Shown: piece after piece, positions 14,723 through 22,643 of the stretch
Numbering within the stretch: the stretch's first letter is position 1
Layout of the letters: each line of letters starts with the position of its first letter
Source of the DNA: JAITMY01 sp031549685
GTDB lineage: Bacteria; Bacteroidota; Bacteroidia; Bacteroidales; UBA932
NCBI GenBank assembly: GCA_031549685.1
Contig: JAVBPG010000021.1
Coordinates: forward strand, 1 to 25,281
Direction: 5' to 3'
DNA: 25,281 bases
Translations under genes and position numbers: made by a program
The notes under the pieces: model-generated
What the model was told of the DNA's origin: nothing
The model's database searches: none
Seen by the model: only the letters and a program-made list of their open reading frames with translations

Positions 14723-15030
14723 CTATAAAATGGTTGACCAGATGGCGGTTGGCTAGCGAAAAAAAGTGAAATTAAGCTTGTGCCGGGATAAGTAAACTCA
14801 ACCTTAGCGGATTGTAAAAGGGGCTGGGCGTGCTGGAGCGGGAAGCTTATCCGGAAATGAAAAAAAGTAAGCACCCCGACCACAGCTATGCTAAAGCGTT
14901 GTTTGGTTTTATGGGCTGACCGACGATTTTTTTTAGTCAAGGTCTTCCTGATGTGCAGAGGTCGGAAATGATTTGTAGGAGTGAAGAGTGTTTTAGAGAA
15001 TTTTTAACCATTAACCGAATAATGAGAACC
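14723..15030. other. Spacer upstream of the giant surface-protein gene, no gene seen
   Basis: About 300 bases between the XRE promoter and the surface-protein start. No ORF on either strand looks genuine, and I find no RNA gene. There is no TAnnTTTG box with a good -33 partner for the downstream gene. The region immediately before the start is A/T-rich (TTTTTAACCATTAACCGAAT), as in many Bacteroidetes leaders. Confidence 0.5.
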
Positions 15031-18000
15031 ATGAAGAAAATGAATCGTATTTTTTGCGGGGCGCTGCTGGCCTGCGCAACGCTGTGGGGCAACCCGCTGG
15101 CTGCCTCCACCGCCAGCGAGTACGCCACCGTGGGCATGGGCAAGGGCGACTGCAGCTTCATGCTCGGCGGCAACAAGCAAACCGTAACCTTGGCCCTGTA
15201 CAAGGCCTCCGAGGTTGGAATAGCGGGAAAAATAAAGGCGCTGTCGTGGTACACTCAGGTAGCCGACACCAGCTCGCGCGAAGTATTTATTTACCTGCAG
15301 GAAACCACCGATACGGTAGTTGCAGCAGCAAAGTGGAGCGACATACAACCCAGCCTGAAGTTGTACCAGACCCGCTCACGCTGGAGGAACTCCACAGGCT
15401 GGAACACCTTTGACCTGGACAGTGTTTACAACTACAGCGGCAACAAAAATCTACTTGTTACCGTACGGGTTGTCAGCAACTACAACCTCGTCATACCCAA
15501 CCCCAAGGTGTACGGCACTCTAATCTACCCCTACCAGTGCTCCCGCATCAACTACGGAAACATTAACGATATTTCGGGTACTCAAAACACCACCGTGGAC
15601 TTGACTCGCCCCAACCTCCGCTTTACCTTTGAGGCGCCCGAGGCTGCGCCCGTGGCCGGCTTTGTTACCAGCAACCAGCCCATTCTTTTCTTCGAAAATT
15701 TTGATGGCCAAAATACCATCCCCACCGGATGGACGGAGGAAATAAAGGGCGGCGGCGGATCTTGGACTTTTGATAACAGCAGCAGTCCCAGCTACCAGTC
15801 GGTGGACGGAACCAGCGTTTACTCCGCTTTGCTGCTCGCATACGGCACCAGCACGCAGGATAGCTGGCTCAAATCGCCCTACATTGCCATTCCGCAGGAG
15901 GGAGCCTCGCTGGAGTTCAGCCTGAGGTATCATGCCAACAGGCTTGACGCAGGCTCTGTTGAGCTATACGCGCAGGAGGAAGGCCAAAGCGAGGTACAGT
16001 TATGGAGCACCGGAACCGTTAATAAGGATCCAAAGGCGCTCTTTTGGGAAAAGGTAAGCAAAGACTTAACGACCTACGCCGGCAAAAAAGTAAGGCTGGC
16101 CTGGCGGGTGTACGGGCCCGGCGGCCACAACAACGGGCCCATTGGCCTTGATGATGTAAAACTTATCGCCGCTTTTGACAACGGCAAACTCAACGTAATG
16201 GCGGGCAACAAGCTGCAGCTTATCAACAAGTCACGTGGCATGGTGGACAGCTACCGGTGGACGCTCGAGGGCGCCGATACCCCCACCAGCACAGACGAAG
16301 ACCCGTACGTAGGCTACTCCACCCAGGGCCTGTACAAGGTTAAGCTGGTGGTAAGCAACCCCTTTGGCGCCGACTCCATGGAGGCAAACGTTATAGTGCT
16401 TCCGCCAAAGACGGATTTTACCTTTAACCTAGCCACCGCCGGTACGCTCAAAGACCAAAACTTTAGTCCTGCCATCGCTGCTACCGTTACAAAACTTACG
16501 GTAACCGGCAGCATTGATGCCCGCGATGTGCAATTTATGCGCGATAGCATGACCGCTTTAGCCATGCTTGATTTGAGCGGTACTACGGTGGTGGCTTATC
16601 GCGGTAGTGCTGGTACACGCTATGGTAGCAGCAACAGCTACCCTGTCAACGAAATGCCGCAATACTCGTTTTACAACAGCTCCACCTCCACCGGCAAAAC
16701 CTCGCTTACCTCCATTGTTCTCCCTTCGGGGGTAACAAACATTGGTTCTAATGCGTTCAATAGGTGTACGGGCATAACAGAGATTGTTAGCCTCAATCCT
16801 AAGTCGGCATCAGTGGGATCCAGTGCGTTTGGAGGTATAAGTACAGCCGCGTGTACCGTAAAGGTTTCTACAGCATCGGTAAGCCGCTATTCATCGGCAA
16901 GTCAATGGCGAAATTTTACCGTAGAGGGAAGTGGCATTGCTATGCAGGCTCATGCTGCAATTTCCCAATGTGGTAGCGTAAGCGGTGCGGTTAACTGTTT
17001 TTATGCTTCCGGAAATCAAAATGTTGTTGTAACGGCCGTGCCAACCAGCGGGCTAACCTTTGAAAAGTGGACGAGTGGAGGTGTTGAGGTGTCAACGGAT
17101 AACCCGCTTACGGTAACGCTAACGCAGGATACGGCGTTGGTGGTGCACTTTTACAAAGCAGCTGCTGTACACCTTAGTACTGCGGGCACGCTATGCACCA
17201 ACCTGGCCAACGTCGCCATTGTAACTCGTCTTACAATAACGGGTAGCATTGATGCCCGCGATGTTGCTTTTATGCGCGATAGCATGGTTGCGCTTACCGA
17301 ATTAGACCTAAGCAGCGCCACGGTGGTAGCCTATAACGGCTCACTTGGCACAGACCCATATGGCGGCAGCTACCCTGCCAATGAGATGCCGAGCTACTCG
17401 TTTTATAATAGCGTAACAAGCGGATCCAAAACCTCGCTTGCGTCTGTCGTGCTCCCTTCTAATTTAACGAGTATTGGTGATTATGCGTTTAACAACAGCA
17501 GTGGCTTAACCGACACTCTCAGGCTTCCGTCTGGCTTAACGAGCATTGGCAGCTCTGCATTTTATGGGTGCAGTCGTTTAAAAGGGAGCCTTGCTATTCC
17601 TGCCGGTGTAACGAGCATTGGTACTTCCGTGTTCTCCGGTTGCTATGGCTTAACCGGAATTATACTTCCTGCGGGATTAACCAGTATTGGCAACTCTGCG
17701 TTTTCTGATTGTTCCGGCTTAACCGGCAGCCTTACTATTCCTGCTGGAGTAACGAGCATTGGCAACACTACATTTGAGAATTGTAGTGGCTTAACCGGAA
17801 TTATACTTCCCGCTGGGTTAACGAGCATTGGTAACTCTGCGTTTAAAGATTGCTACCAATTAACCGGTAGTTTTACCATTCCTGCCGGTGTAACGAGCAT
17901 TGGCAATTCTGCGTTTGAGAATTGTAGTGGCTTAACCGGAATTATACTTCCCGCTGGGTTAACGAGCATTGCTAACTCTGCGTTTAAATATTGTAGCGGA

Positions 18001-21000
18001 TTAACAGAGGTTGCAAACCTTAACCCGCAACCGGTGGCTATTGACTCGGTTGTTTTTCAGGGAATAAACAAGGCGATCTGCGTGCTTAAAGTTAGTACGG
18101 CTGCTGTAAACCGCTACTCCGCTGCTATGTACTGGAAGGATTTTGCCGGCATACAGGGTGGCAACTACGTGGTAAGCGCTGTGCCTAATAATCCTACTTT
18201 GGGCAGCGTGAGTGGGGTAGCGCAGCAATTCTACACCGGCGGCGCTAACCTTACTTTAGTAGCTACTCCTGCAAGCGGCTACAGCTTTCGCAGCTGGACC
18301 ACCCGTAGCGGGCAGGTTATTTCCACCAACCCCAACCTTAGCATCACAGTAGGCCAAGATAGCGTACTTACGGCCAACTTTGAGCTGCTTGCTACCGTTA
18401 ACCTTAGCACGGAGGGTACGCTTTGTAGTAGCATTAGTAACGCATCCAAGGTATCCCGCCTGGTGCTAACCGGCAGCATTGATGCCAGCGACGTTGCTTT
18501 TATGCGCGATAGCATGGTCATGCTTACCGAACTGGACCTGAGCGGAGCTACGGTGGTGGCATATAGTGGTGCAATGGGTACGTACGGTGGCATCAGCAAT
18601 TATCCGGCGAACGAAATGCCGCAATATTCGTTTTACAACAGCTCCACCTCCACCGGTAAAACCTCGCTAAAATCCGTAGTGTTCCCCGTGGGTTTAACCA
18701 GCATTGGCAACTATGCGTTTAGAGGCTGCATCGGTTTAACCGGAATTATACTCCCCGCGGGTTTAACCAGCATTGGCAACGATGCTTTTTATAATTGTAT
18801 CGGTTTAACAGGAGTTGCGCTTCCAGCAGGCTTAAGGAGCATTGGCAGCTCTGCGTTTAGAGAGTGCATCGGCTTAACGGAGATTGTCAACCTGAACCCG
18901 CAGCCGGTGGCCATTAATTCGAATGTTTTTCAGAATGTAAGAAAAGACAACTGCGTGCTAAAGGTCGGTAGCGCCTCATTATCGTTATACCAGAATGCAT
19001 CGGTATGGAAGGACTTTACCAATATAGTAGGCGCTGGCTACGTAGTAAACGCCGTGCCTAACGCTACAAGTTTGGGCAGCGTAAGCGGTATTGCCCAGCC
19101 GTTTTATCAGAGCGGTGCCAATCTGACTTTAGAGGCCTCGCCTAAAAGTGGTTGCAGCTTCCGCAGCTGGACAACCCGCAGCGGGCAGATTATTTCTACT
19201 AATCCCAACTTGAGCATTACCGTTACCACCGATAGCATGCTTACGGCTAACTTTGGGCAGCAGCTTACAATGCACCTTCCATATGCTGGTGCGCTACGTG
19301 ATAGCATTCGCAACGCCTCTACGGTGTGGCGCTTAGCGCTAACCGGCAGCATTGATGCCCGCGATGTGGCGTTTATGCGCGACAACATGGCTATGCTCGC
19401 TGAGCTTGACCTGAGCGGCGCTACGGTGGTGGCGTATAGTGGTACGGAGGGCCCGCGCAACGATGGCGCCAGCACTAACTATCCCGCCGGTGAAATGCCG
19501 GAGTATTCGTTTTACCAATATCCCTCGGGGCCAGCTAAAACCTCGCTTGTGTCCGTTGTGCTGCCGTTGAATTTGACAAGCGTTGGAAAATATTCGTTTA
19601 GGGATTGCACGGGTCTTATAGGCACCCTAACTTTGCCCTCTACCCTGGTTAGCATTGGGAGCAACTCCCTTCGAGGTTGTGCCGGTTTTACCGGGCCGCT
19701 AACCCTGCCATCGGGAGTAACCAGCATTGGTAACTTTGCGTTTTACAGCTGCAGCGGCTTTACAGGCCGCCTCACGCTCCCTGTAGGAGTAACGAGCGTA
19801 GGAAGTTCAGCGTTTTACCGATGCAGCGGTTTTACCGGCAGGCTTACGCTCCCTGCCACGTTAATGAGCATTGGCGATAGAGCGTTTTACAGCTGCAGCG
19901 GCTTTACGGAGATTGTAAACTTTAACCCGCAGCCGGTGGCTATTGTTGCGGATGTTTTTTACAATGTCAATAAAAGTGCCTGTGTGCTAAAGGTTCCGGA
20001 GGCGTCAGCTAATTTGTATAGGTCGGCGGATAACTGGAAGGACTTTACCAATATAGTAGCCATTAGCGATGATGCCACGCTAAGCAGCCTTACGGTGAGC
20101 GGAGGGACGCTTTTACCCGCGCTGAATGATAGCACTACTACCTATACCGTAAGGGTAGGCGATGGCACAACAAGCGTAAGGCTTGCAGCCACCGCTAACC
20201 ACAGCTTGGCAACAGTAAGCGATACGGGAACTTACGCCCTAACCAAAGATGTTAGCATTTTCAGCATAGGGGTATTGGCAGACGATGAGGTAAGCGCCAG
20301 AACCTACACGGTGGTGGTGGCTCGCGTATCGGATTGCCCCGATACCCTGCAGCTGCACAACCAAGTGGTAGCATTGAAAAGCGATACCACTCAGCTGCAT
20401 GCAGACACCTTGCGCCTCTACGGCCAGGTTGTATCACTACAAAATGACACGGCACAGCTGCATACAGATACTTTGCGCTTGTACGGTCAGGTAGTAGCGT
20501 TGGAGGGCGATACCGTGCAGCTGCATGCAGATACCTTGCGCCTCTACGGCCAGGTTGTATCGTTGCAAAATGACACGGCACAGCTGCATGCAGATACCTT
20601 GCGGCTTTATGGCCAGGTTGTATCGTTGCAAAATGATACCACAAGTTTGAATGCAAATATTGCCGCGCTAAAAAATGATACGGCAAATCTAAAGGCGGCA
20701 GGCGCAGCCTTGCGTACTGAAGTTGCGCAGCTGAAGACGGATACCTTGCGCTTGCATGCTCAGGTAGTAGCGTTGGAGGGCGATACCGTGCAGCTGCATG
20801 CAGATACCTTGCGGCTTTACGGCCAGGTTGTATCGTTGCAAAATGACACCACAAGCTTGAATGTAAATATTGCCGTGCTAAAAAATGATACGGCAAATCT
20901 AAAGGCGGCAGGCGCAGCCTTGCGTACTGAAGTTGCGCAGCTGAAGACGGATACTTTGCGCTTGCATGGTCAGGTAACGCAACGTACCGCCGACACCCTG

Positions 21001-21555
21001 CGCTTGTACGGCCAAGTAATCGCACTTAAAAGCGAGAACTCAGGCCTGCGCAGTCAGCTAACCCAACGCACCGCCGACACCCTGCGCCTGTATGGCCAGG
21101 TGAACGTGCTAAAAAGCCAGCTAATGCAGCGCACAGTCGATACCCTGCGCTTATACGGTCAGGTGCTGGCCAAGCAGAATGAAAATACTTCTTTGCAGGG
21201 CACAATAGCAGTCCTGCGCGATAGCATTGCCAAACTGCTCAACCGCCCGGTGGTGCACGATACCGTATGGTTAACGGTGCATGATACGGTATATCTCAAC
21301 AACCCCACCGCCACCGCAAAAATGCAGCAAAGCGTGGTAAAGCTCTACCCCAACCCCGTAACTAATGGAGAATTGATAGTGGAGAATGGAGAATGGAAAG
21401 TGGGAGAAGTGGTGGAAATTTACAGCATGAGCGGCGCGCTGGTGGCTACGTACAAACCGGAGAGTGCAAGCGCAAGCCTAAATGTGTCAGGCCTGCCCAA
21501 CGGCAGTTACGTACTCAAGGTAGGCAGGTATAGCGCCAAGTTTGTAAAACAGTAG
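15031..21555 (+). CDS. Giant BspA-like leucine-rich-repeat surface protein with coiled coil and T9SS sorting domain
   Basis: 2,174 residues from the ATG at 15031 (MKKMNRIFCGALLACATLWG), chosen because it starts a clean signal peptide (~1-25). ATGs at 15022 and 14953 are in frame but add non-signal residues. Order: N-terminal beta domain (~28-210); jelly-roll/MAM-like domain (~216-382, ILFFENFDGQN to GPIGLDDVKL); PKD-like domain (~384-460); four BspA-type LRR_5 blocks (~464-628, 712-1045, 1122-1335, 1411-1675), each opened by LTGSIDARDVAFMRDSM; three InlB-like beta modules between them (GSVSG, FRSWTTRSGQ, LTANF); cadherin-like domain (~1676-1767); heptad coiled coil (~1770-2070); paired HDTV motifs; C-terminal sorting domain (VVKLYPNPVTNG to YVLKVGRYSAKFVKQ, ~2096-2174). 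It should be exported by Sec, then type IX secretion, to the cell surface. BspA-like proteins bind host or matrix proteins or other cells. The ligand here is unknown. Confidence 0.9.
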   Translation: MKKMNRIFCGALLACATLWGNPLAASTASEYATVGMGKGDCSFMLGGNKQTVTLALYKASEVGIAGKIKALSWYTQVADTSSREVFIYLQETTDTVVAAAKWSDIQPSLKLYQTRSRWRNSTGWNTFDLDSVYNYSGNKNLLVTVRVVSNYNLVIPNPKVYGTLIYPYQCSRINYGNINDISGTQNTTVDLTRPNLRFTFEAPEAAPVAGFVTSNQPILFFENFDGQNTIPTGWTEEIKGGGGSWTFDNSSSPSYQSVDGTSVYSALLLAYGTSTQDSWLKSPYIAIPQEGASLEFSLRYHANRLDAGSVELYAQEEGQSEVQLWSTGTVNKDPKALFWEKVSKDLTTYAGKKVRLAWRVYGPGGHNNGPIGLDDVKLIAAFDNGKLNVMAGNKLQLINKSRGMVDSYRWTLEGADTPTSTDEDPYVGYSTQGLYKVKLVVSNPFGADSMEANVIVLPPKTDFTFNLATAGTLKDQNFSPAIAATVTKLTVTGSIDARDVQFMRDSMTALAMLDLSGTTVVAYRGSAGTRYGSSNSYPVNEMPQYSFYNSSTSTGKTSLTSIVLPSGVTNIGSNAFNRCTGITEIVSLNPKSASVGSSAFGGISTAACTVKVSTASVSRYSSASQWRNFTVEGSGIAMQAHAAISQCGSVSGAVNCFYASGNQNVVVTAVPTSGLTFEKWTSGGVEVSTDNPLTVTLTQDTALVVHFYKAAAVHLSTAGTLCTNLANVAIVTRLTITGSIDARDVAFMRDSMVALTELDLSSATVVAYNGSLGTDPYGGSYPANEMPSYSFYNSVTSGSKTSLASVVLPSNLTSIGDYAFNNSSGLTDTLRLPSGLTSIGSSAFYGCSRLKGSLAIPAGVTSIGTSVFSGCYGLTGIILPAGLTSIGNSAFSDCSGLTGSLTIPAGVTSIGNTTFENCSGLTGIILPAGLTSIGNSAFKDCYQLTGSFTIPAGVTSIGNSAFENCSGLTGIILPAGLTSIANSAFKYCSGLTEVANLNPQPVAIDSVVFQGINKAICVLKVSTAAVNRYSAAMYWKDFAGIQGGNYVVSAVPNNPTLGSVSGVAQQFYTGGANLTLVATPASGYSFRSWTTRSGQVISTNPNLSITVGQDSVLTANFELLATVNLSTEGTLCSSISNASKVSRLVLTGSIDASDVAFMRDSMVMLTELDLSGATVVAYSGAMGTYGGISNYPANEMPQYSFYNSSTSTGKTSLKSVVFPVGLTSIGNYAFRGCIGLTGIILPAGLTSIGNDAFYNCIGLTGVALPAGLRSIGSSAFRECIGLTEIVNLNPQPVAINSNVFQNVRKDNCVLKVGSASLSLYQNASVWKDFTNIVGAGYVVNAVPNATSLGSVSGIAQPFYQSGANLTLEASPKSGCSFRSWTTRSGQIISTNPNLSITVTTDSMLTANFGQQLTMHLPYAGALRDSIRNASTVWRLALTGSIDARDVAFMRDNMAMLAELDLSGATVVAYSGTEGPRNDGASTNYPAGEMPEYSFYQYPSGPAKTSLVSVVLPLNLTSVGKYSFRDCTGLIGTLTLPSTLVSIGSNSLRGCAGFTGPLTLPSGVTSIGNFAFYSCSGFTGRLTLPVGVTSVGSSAFYRCSGFTGRLTLPATLMSIGDRAFYSCSGFTEIVNFNPQPVAIVADVFYNVNKSACVLKVPEASANLYRSADNWKDFTNIVAISDDATLSSLTVSGGTLLPALNDSTTTYTVRVGDGTTSVRLAATANHSLATVSDTGTYALTKDVSIFSIGVLADDEVSARTYTVVVARVSDCPDTLQLHNQVVALKSDTTQLHADTLRLYGQVVSLQNDTAQLHTDTLRLYGQVVALEGDTVQLHADTLRLYGQVVSLQNDTAQLHADTLRLYGQVVSLQNDTTSLNANIAALKNDTANLKAAGAALRTEVAQLKTDTLRLHAQVVALEGDTVQLHADTLRLYGQVVSLQNDTTSLNVNIAVLKNDTANLKAAGAALRTEVAQLKTDTLRLHGQVTQRTADTLRLYGQVIALKSENSGLRSQLTQRTADTLRLYGQVNVLKSQLMQRTVDTLRLYGQVLAKQNENTSLQGTIAVLRDSIAKLLNRPVVHDTVWLTVHDTVYLNNPTATAKMQQSVVKLYPNPVTNGELIVENGEWKVGEVVEIYSMSGALVATYKPESASASLNVSGLPNGSYVLKVGRYSAKFVKQ
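17437..18009 (+). repeat. Tandem LRR_5 units within the surface-protein gene
   Basis: The second leucine-rich block holds consecutive units alternating 24 and 23 residues (pattern IPAGVTSIGNSAFENCSGLTG / IILPAGLTSIGNSAFKDC). At DNA level the stretch beginning at 17773 recurs at 17914, 141 bp later, identical for 58 bp and nearly so beyond. This points to recent unit duplication rather than old divergence. Confidence 0.85.
20338..21240 (+). repeat. Heptad-based coiled-coil repeats within the surface-protein gene
   Basis: Eleven segments each begin DTLRLYGQV or a close variant. Their lengths are 21, 21, 21, 21, 49, 21, 49, 14, 28 and 21 residues, then a final tail, so all ten complete units are multiples of seven. 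Position 5 of nearly every heptad in the regular units is Leu. Position 2 alternates Thr with Val/Ile. The 49-residue unit is present twice, 210 bp apart, almost unchanged in DNA (compare 20677 onward with 20887 onward). Confidence 0.85.
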
Positions 21556-21564
21556 GCAAATACA

Positions 21565-21695
21565 GTTACCAGTTACCAGTGAGCAGTTACTATTCACTAC
21601 TCACAAGTTGTTGGAAGGTAGTAAAAAAACCACGAATAGGGTAGTCCTGTTCGTGGTTTTTTCTTGCATTCTACTTGTTACTGGTAACTGGTAAC
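21565..21695. repeat. 16-bp inverted repeat around terminator copy 2
   Basis: GTTACCAGTTACCAGT (21565-21580) is the exact reverse complement of 21680-21695. Additional short GGTAAC/CAGTTAC words lie on both sides. The hairpin at 21623-21662 is nested in the middle, so the whole spacer between the two convergent genes can fold as one large stem-loop. Confidence 0.7.
21623..21662. terminator. Bidirectional terminator hairpin, copy 2
   Basis: It has the same stem as at 14211-14251: AAAAACCACGAATAGG pairs with CCTGTTCGTGGTTTTT around GTAGT. It is flanked by A- and T-runs. It separates the giant surface-protein gene from the convergent coiled-coil gene and could serve both. Confidence 0.85.
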
Positions 21696-21716
21696 CGGTA
21701 ACTGGTTGCAATCTTC

Positions 21717-22604
21717 CTACTTCAGCAGCAGCTCTCCCGTGCCGCTCAGGCTACCGTCGATGTATATCTCAATGGCGTAGGTGCCCTTAAACAGCTTGGC
21801 GCTCTTCACGTCAAAGAAAACGCAGGTGTCCAGGTCGGCGTTCTGGTAGTCAAATTCGCGCTTGGAGGTGTACACTAAGCGCTCCACGCGCGTGTCGAAG
21901 CCTTCGCCCTCGCTGTTGCCCAGCAGCGACTTGTCGGGGGCGGTAATGCGCATGTAAACGTAGCGCGGGCCGGGCTTGGCCATGGAGTTCTCAACAATGG
22001 TCAGGCACACCTTGATTTTTTTTGTGCGGCTGGCGTAGTGCGTATCCTTGTCGCGCGAGTTGAGCCCTACGCCCTCAATGTTGCGCACCTTGAGTATCGA
22101 CCCTTTTTCAATTTGCGATGACAGGGTTTCCTTTTCCTCCACCAGCTTTTTATTCTCCGCCTTCGATGTTTGCAGGGTTTGCTTTACCTCCTGGTTCTCG
22201 GCAATCAGGCGCTGGCTAAGCGTGTTGAGCGAGTCGATTTGGTGTATGTAGCTGCGCATGATGTCGCGTAGCGTGTTGGCCTCGCGCTCGTACTTGCGTA
22301 TTTCGGCGTAGTGCACCTTTTCGTTGGAGCGCATTTTTTGCAGCAGCGTTTGTATTTTCTCCTTTTCGGCCTCCAGCTCCTGCTTCACGGCGGCGTTGTC
22401 GGTTTTCATGGCGTCGTACTCCATCAGCATGTTGGTCAACTTCTGCGACAGGGTGTCGCGCTCGGCCGTCATTTGCTCGTTTACGTTGTTCCACTGCTTG
22501 GCCTCGCGCGCGTACCAAACTGTGAGCCCGGCCAGCAGTATAAGCAGCAGCACAATGATAAGCTTGTAGCCGGCATGTTTTGATTTTTTTTCGCTCTCTT
22601 CCAT
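21717..22604 (-). CDS. Membrane-anchored coiled-coil protein, conserved type, function unknown
   Basis: 295 residues. A short basic cytoplasmic N-terminus leads into one membrane helix (residues ~15-32, LIIVLLLILLAGLTVWYA). A long coiled coil follows (~33-170, rich in Glu/Lys/Gln with Leu/Ile spacing; e.g. AAVKQELEAEKEKIQTLLQK). The C-terminal ~120 residues look beta-rich and globular (IKVCLTIVENSM, RYVYMRITAPDKSLLGN, GTYAIEIYIDGSLSGTGEL). By the positive-inside rule the coiled coil and globular part face the periplasm. It starts 39 bp after the gldA stop on the same strand, so co-transcription with gldA is likely. I do not recognise a named family. A cell-envelope or gliding/secretion accessory role is only a guess from the neighbour. 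Confidence 0.8.
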   Translation of the reverse strand: MEESEKKSKHAGYKLIIVLLLILLAGLTVWYAREAKQWNNVNEQMTAERDTLSQKLTNMLMEYDAMKTDNAAVKQELEAEKEKIQTLLQKMRSNEKVHYAEIRKYEREANTLRDIMRSYIHQIDSLNTLSQRLIAENQEVKQTLQTSKAENKKLVEEKETLSSQIEKGSILKVRNIEGVGLNSRDKDTHYASRTKKIKVCLTIVENSMAKPGPRYVYMRITAPDKSLLGNSEGEGFDTRVERLVYTSKREFDYQNADLDTCVFFDVKSAKLFKGTYAIEIYIDGSLSGTGELLLK

Positions 22605-22643
22605 AATTTTATTGTTTTTATTTTGTGAATTTGCAGAGTTTAA

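Noticed and set aside
14689..14940. 83-codon minus-strand frame upstream of the surface-protein gene
   Set aside because: No start context, domain or plausible composition. It overlaps the XRE promoter region.
15031..15110. Lipoprotein signal on the giant surface protein
   Set aside because: LLAC at residues 12-15 resembles a lipobox, but the hydrophobic stretch before it would be too short and the -2 residue is atypical. A normal signal peptidase I site near residue 25 fits better with T9SS cargo.
20261..21025. 254-codon antisense frame across the coiled-coil repeats
   Set aside because: It arises because the 21-residue repeat unit lacks stops on the other strand. The product is a repetitive artefact of the sense repeats.
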